In this document: positions 42,108 to 42,382 of the stretch, in pieces
Numbering within the stretch: position 1 is the stretch's first letter
How the letters are laid out: each line of letters begins with the position of its first letter
NCBI GenBank assembly: GCA_017482685.1
Contig: JAFUMP010000016.1
Coordinates: 1 to 42,382, forward strand
Length of the DNA stretch: 42,382 nt
Direction: 5' to 3'
Origin: a bacterium
GTDB taxonomy: Bacteria > Cyanobacteriota > Vampirovibrionia > Gastranaerophilales > Gastranaerophilaceae
The notes under the pieces: model-generated
What the model was told of the DNA's origin: nothing
What the model saw: the letters and a program-made list of their open reading frames with translations, nothing else
Databases searched by the model: none
Program-made: the position numbers and the translations under genes

Positions 42108-42382
42108 ATAATCCCTTAGATAAGATTTTAAATTGGATAGCAAAGAATTTTAGAAAAGATGCTTCTAAAATGATTATTGCTACAGGTGTTGCAGGTTGGA
42201 CATTATCTTCACTAGCGCAAATTTCAGCAATTATATTCAACCCAAAACTTAACAATGATCAAAAGAGTTTTCTTGTTCCACAAGAGTTCGCAGATGCTGC
42301 AGTTAATATTGGCTCTTTCTTTTTAATAACATTAATGCTAAAAAAAATAACTTCTAAACTTTTCTCTACAGGGAAACTCGCT
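42104..42382 (+). CDS. N-terminal part of a membrane protein (runs off the window)
   Basis: 93 codons are present from ATG 42104, which overlaps the previous stop as ATGA and has GGGGG 7 bases before it. Residues 1-20 are an amphipathic helix (LDKILNWIAKNF); hydrophobic segments at about 23-45 and 66-80 are probably membrane-spanning. The pairing with the upstream gene suggests two subunits of one membrane complex. No family recognised; the C-terminus is missing. Confidence 0.7.
   Translation, partial: MNNPLDKILNWIAKNFRKDASKMIIATGVAGWTLSSLAQISAIIFNPKLNNDQKSFLVPQEFADAAVNIGSFFLITLMLKKITSKLFSTGKLA

Overview
The window is low-GC, gene-dense bacterial DNA. Kdo-8-phosphate phosphatase and an outer-membrane beta-barrel indicate a diderm with LPS. 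A class A beta-lactamase-like protein of the cyanobacterial PBP-A type and several unrelated proteins opening with an 'NPNF/FKG' motif point to a non-photosynthetic relative of Cyanobacteria. My best guess is a gut Gastranaerophilales (Melainabacteria/Vampirovibrionia) genome. That is inference from protein character; there is no rRNA here.

Layout. 1-5.1 kb: end of an unknown gene with its terminator, a divergent GH77-like glucanotransferase, and a kdsC-comEC operon. 5.1-11.3 kb: a TrmB-like regulator, a DUF115 protein, a pair of paralogous secreted proteins and mutL. 11.4-17 kb: a 2-hydroxyacyl-CoA dehydratase-related protein, a possible membrane zincin and two large paralogous membrane proteins. 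17.3-22.7 kb: surE, a mutS2 broken by two in-frame stops, and a membrane protein with an internal repeat. 22.8-28.8 kb: M16-like, M14 and uppS genes on the plus strand, recO-pilT on the minus strand, then miaB. 28.8-30.7 kb: a small unknown gene, a nest of short palindromic repeats, and alr, whose first 42 bases are duplicated upstream around one repeat. 30.7-36.1 kb: small unknown genes, an XRE regulator, the PBP-A-like protein, small secreted proteins, a CHAP-like hydrolase and an outer-membrane barrel. 36.2-40.6 kb: a plus-strand cluster of unknown proteins. The largest (669 aa) has helical ends and a variable centre like an axial filament protein, and its C-terminal signature recurs in a 109-aa protein nearby. 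40.6 kb to the end: 5-formyltetrahydrofolate cyclo-ligase and two more lineage-type membrane proteins.

Recurrent themes are DNA maintenance (mutL, mutS2, recO, comEC), envelope biogenesis (kdsC, uppS, alr, PBP-A-like, M14 amidase, CHAP-like protein), and a large share of proteins I cannot assign. Many genes lack a Shine-Dalgarno sequence and instead have a -10 box 6-7 bases before the ATG, implying leaderless transcripts. The most promising undescribed material is the shared N-terminal motif, the axial-protein-like cluster, and the families of large membrane proteins.
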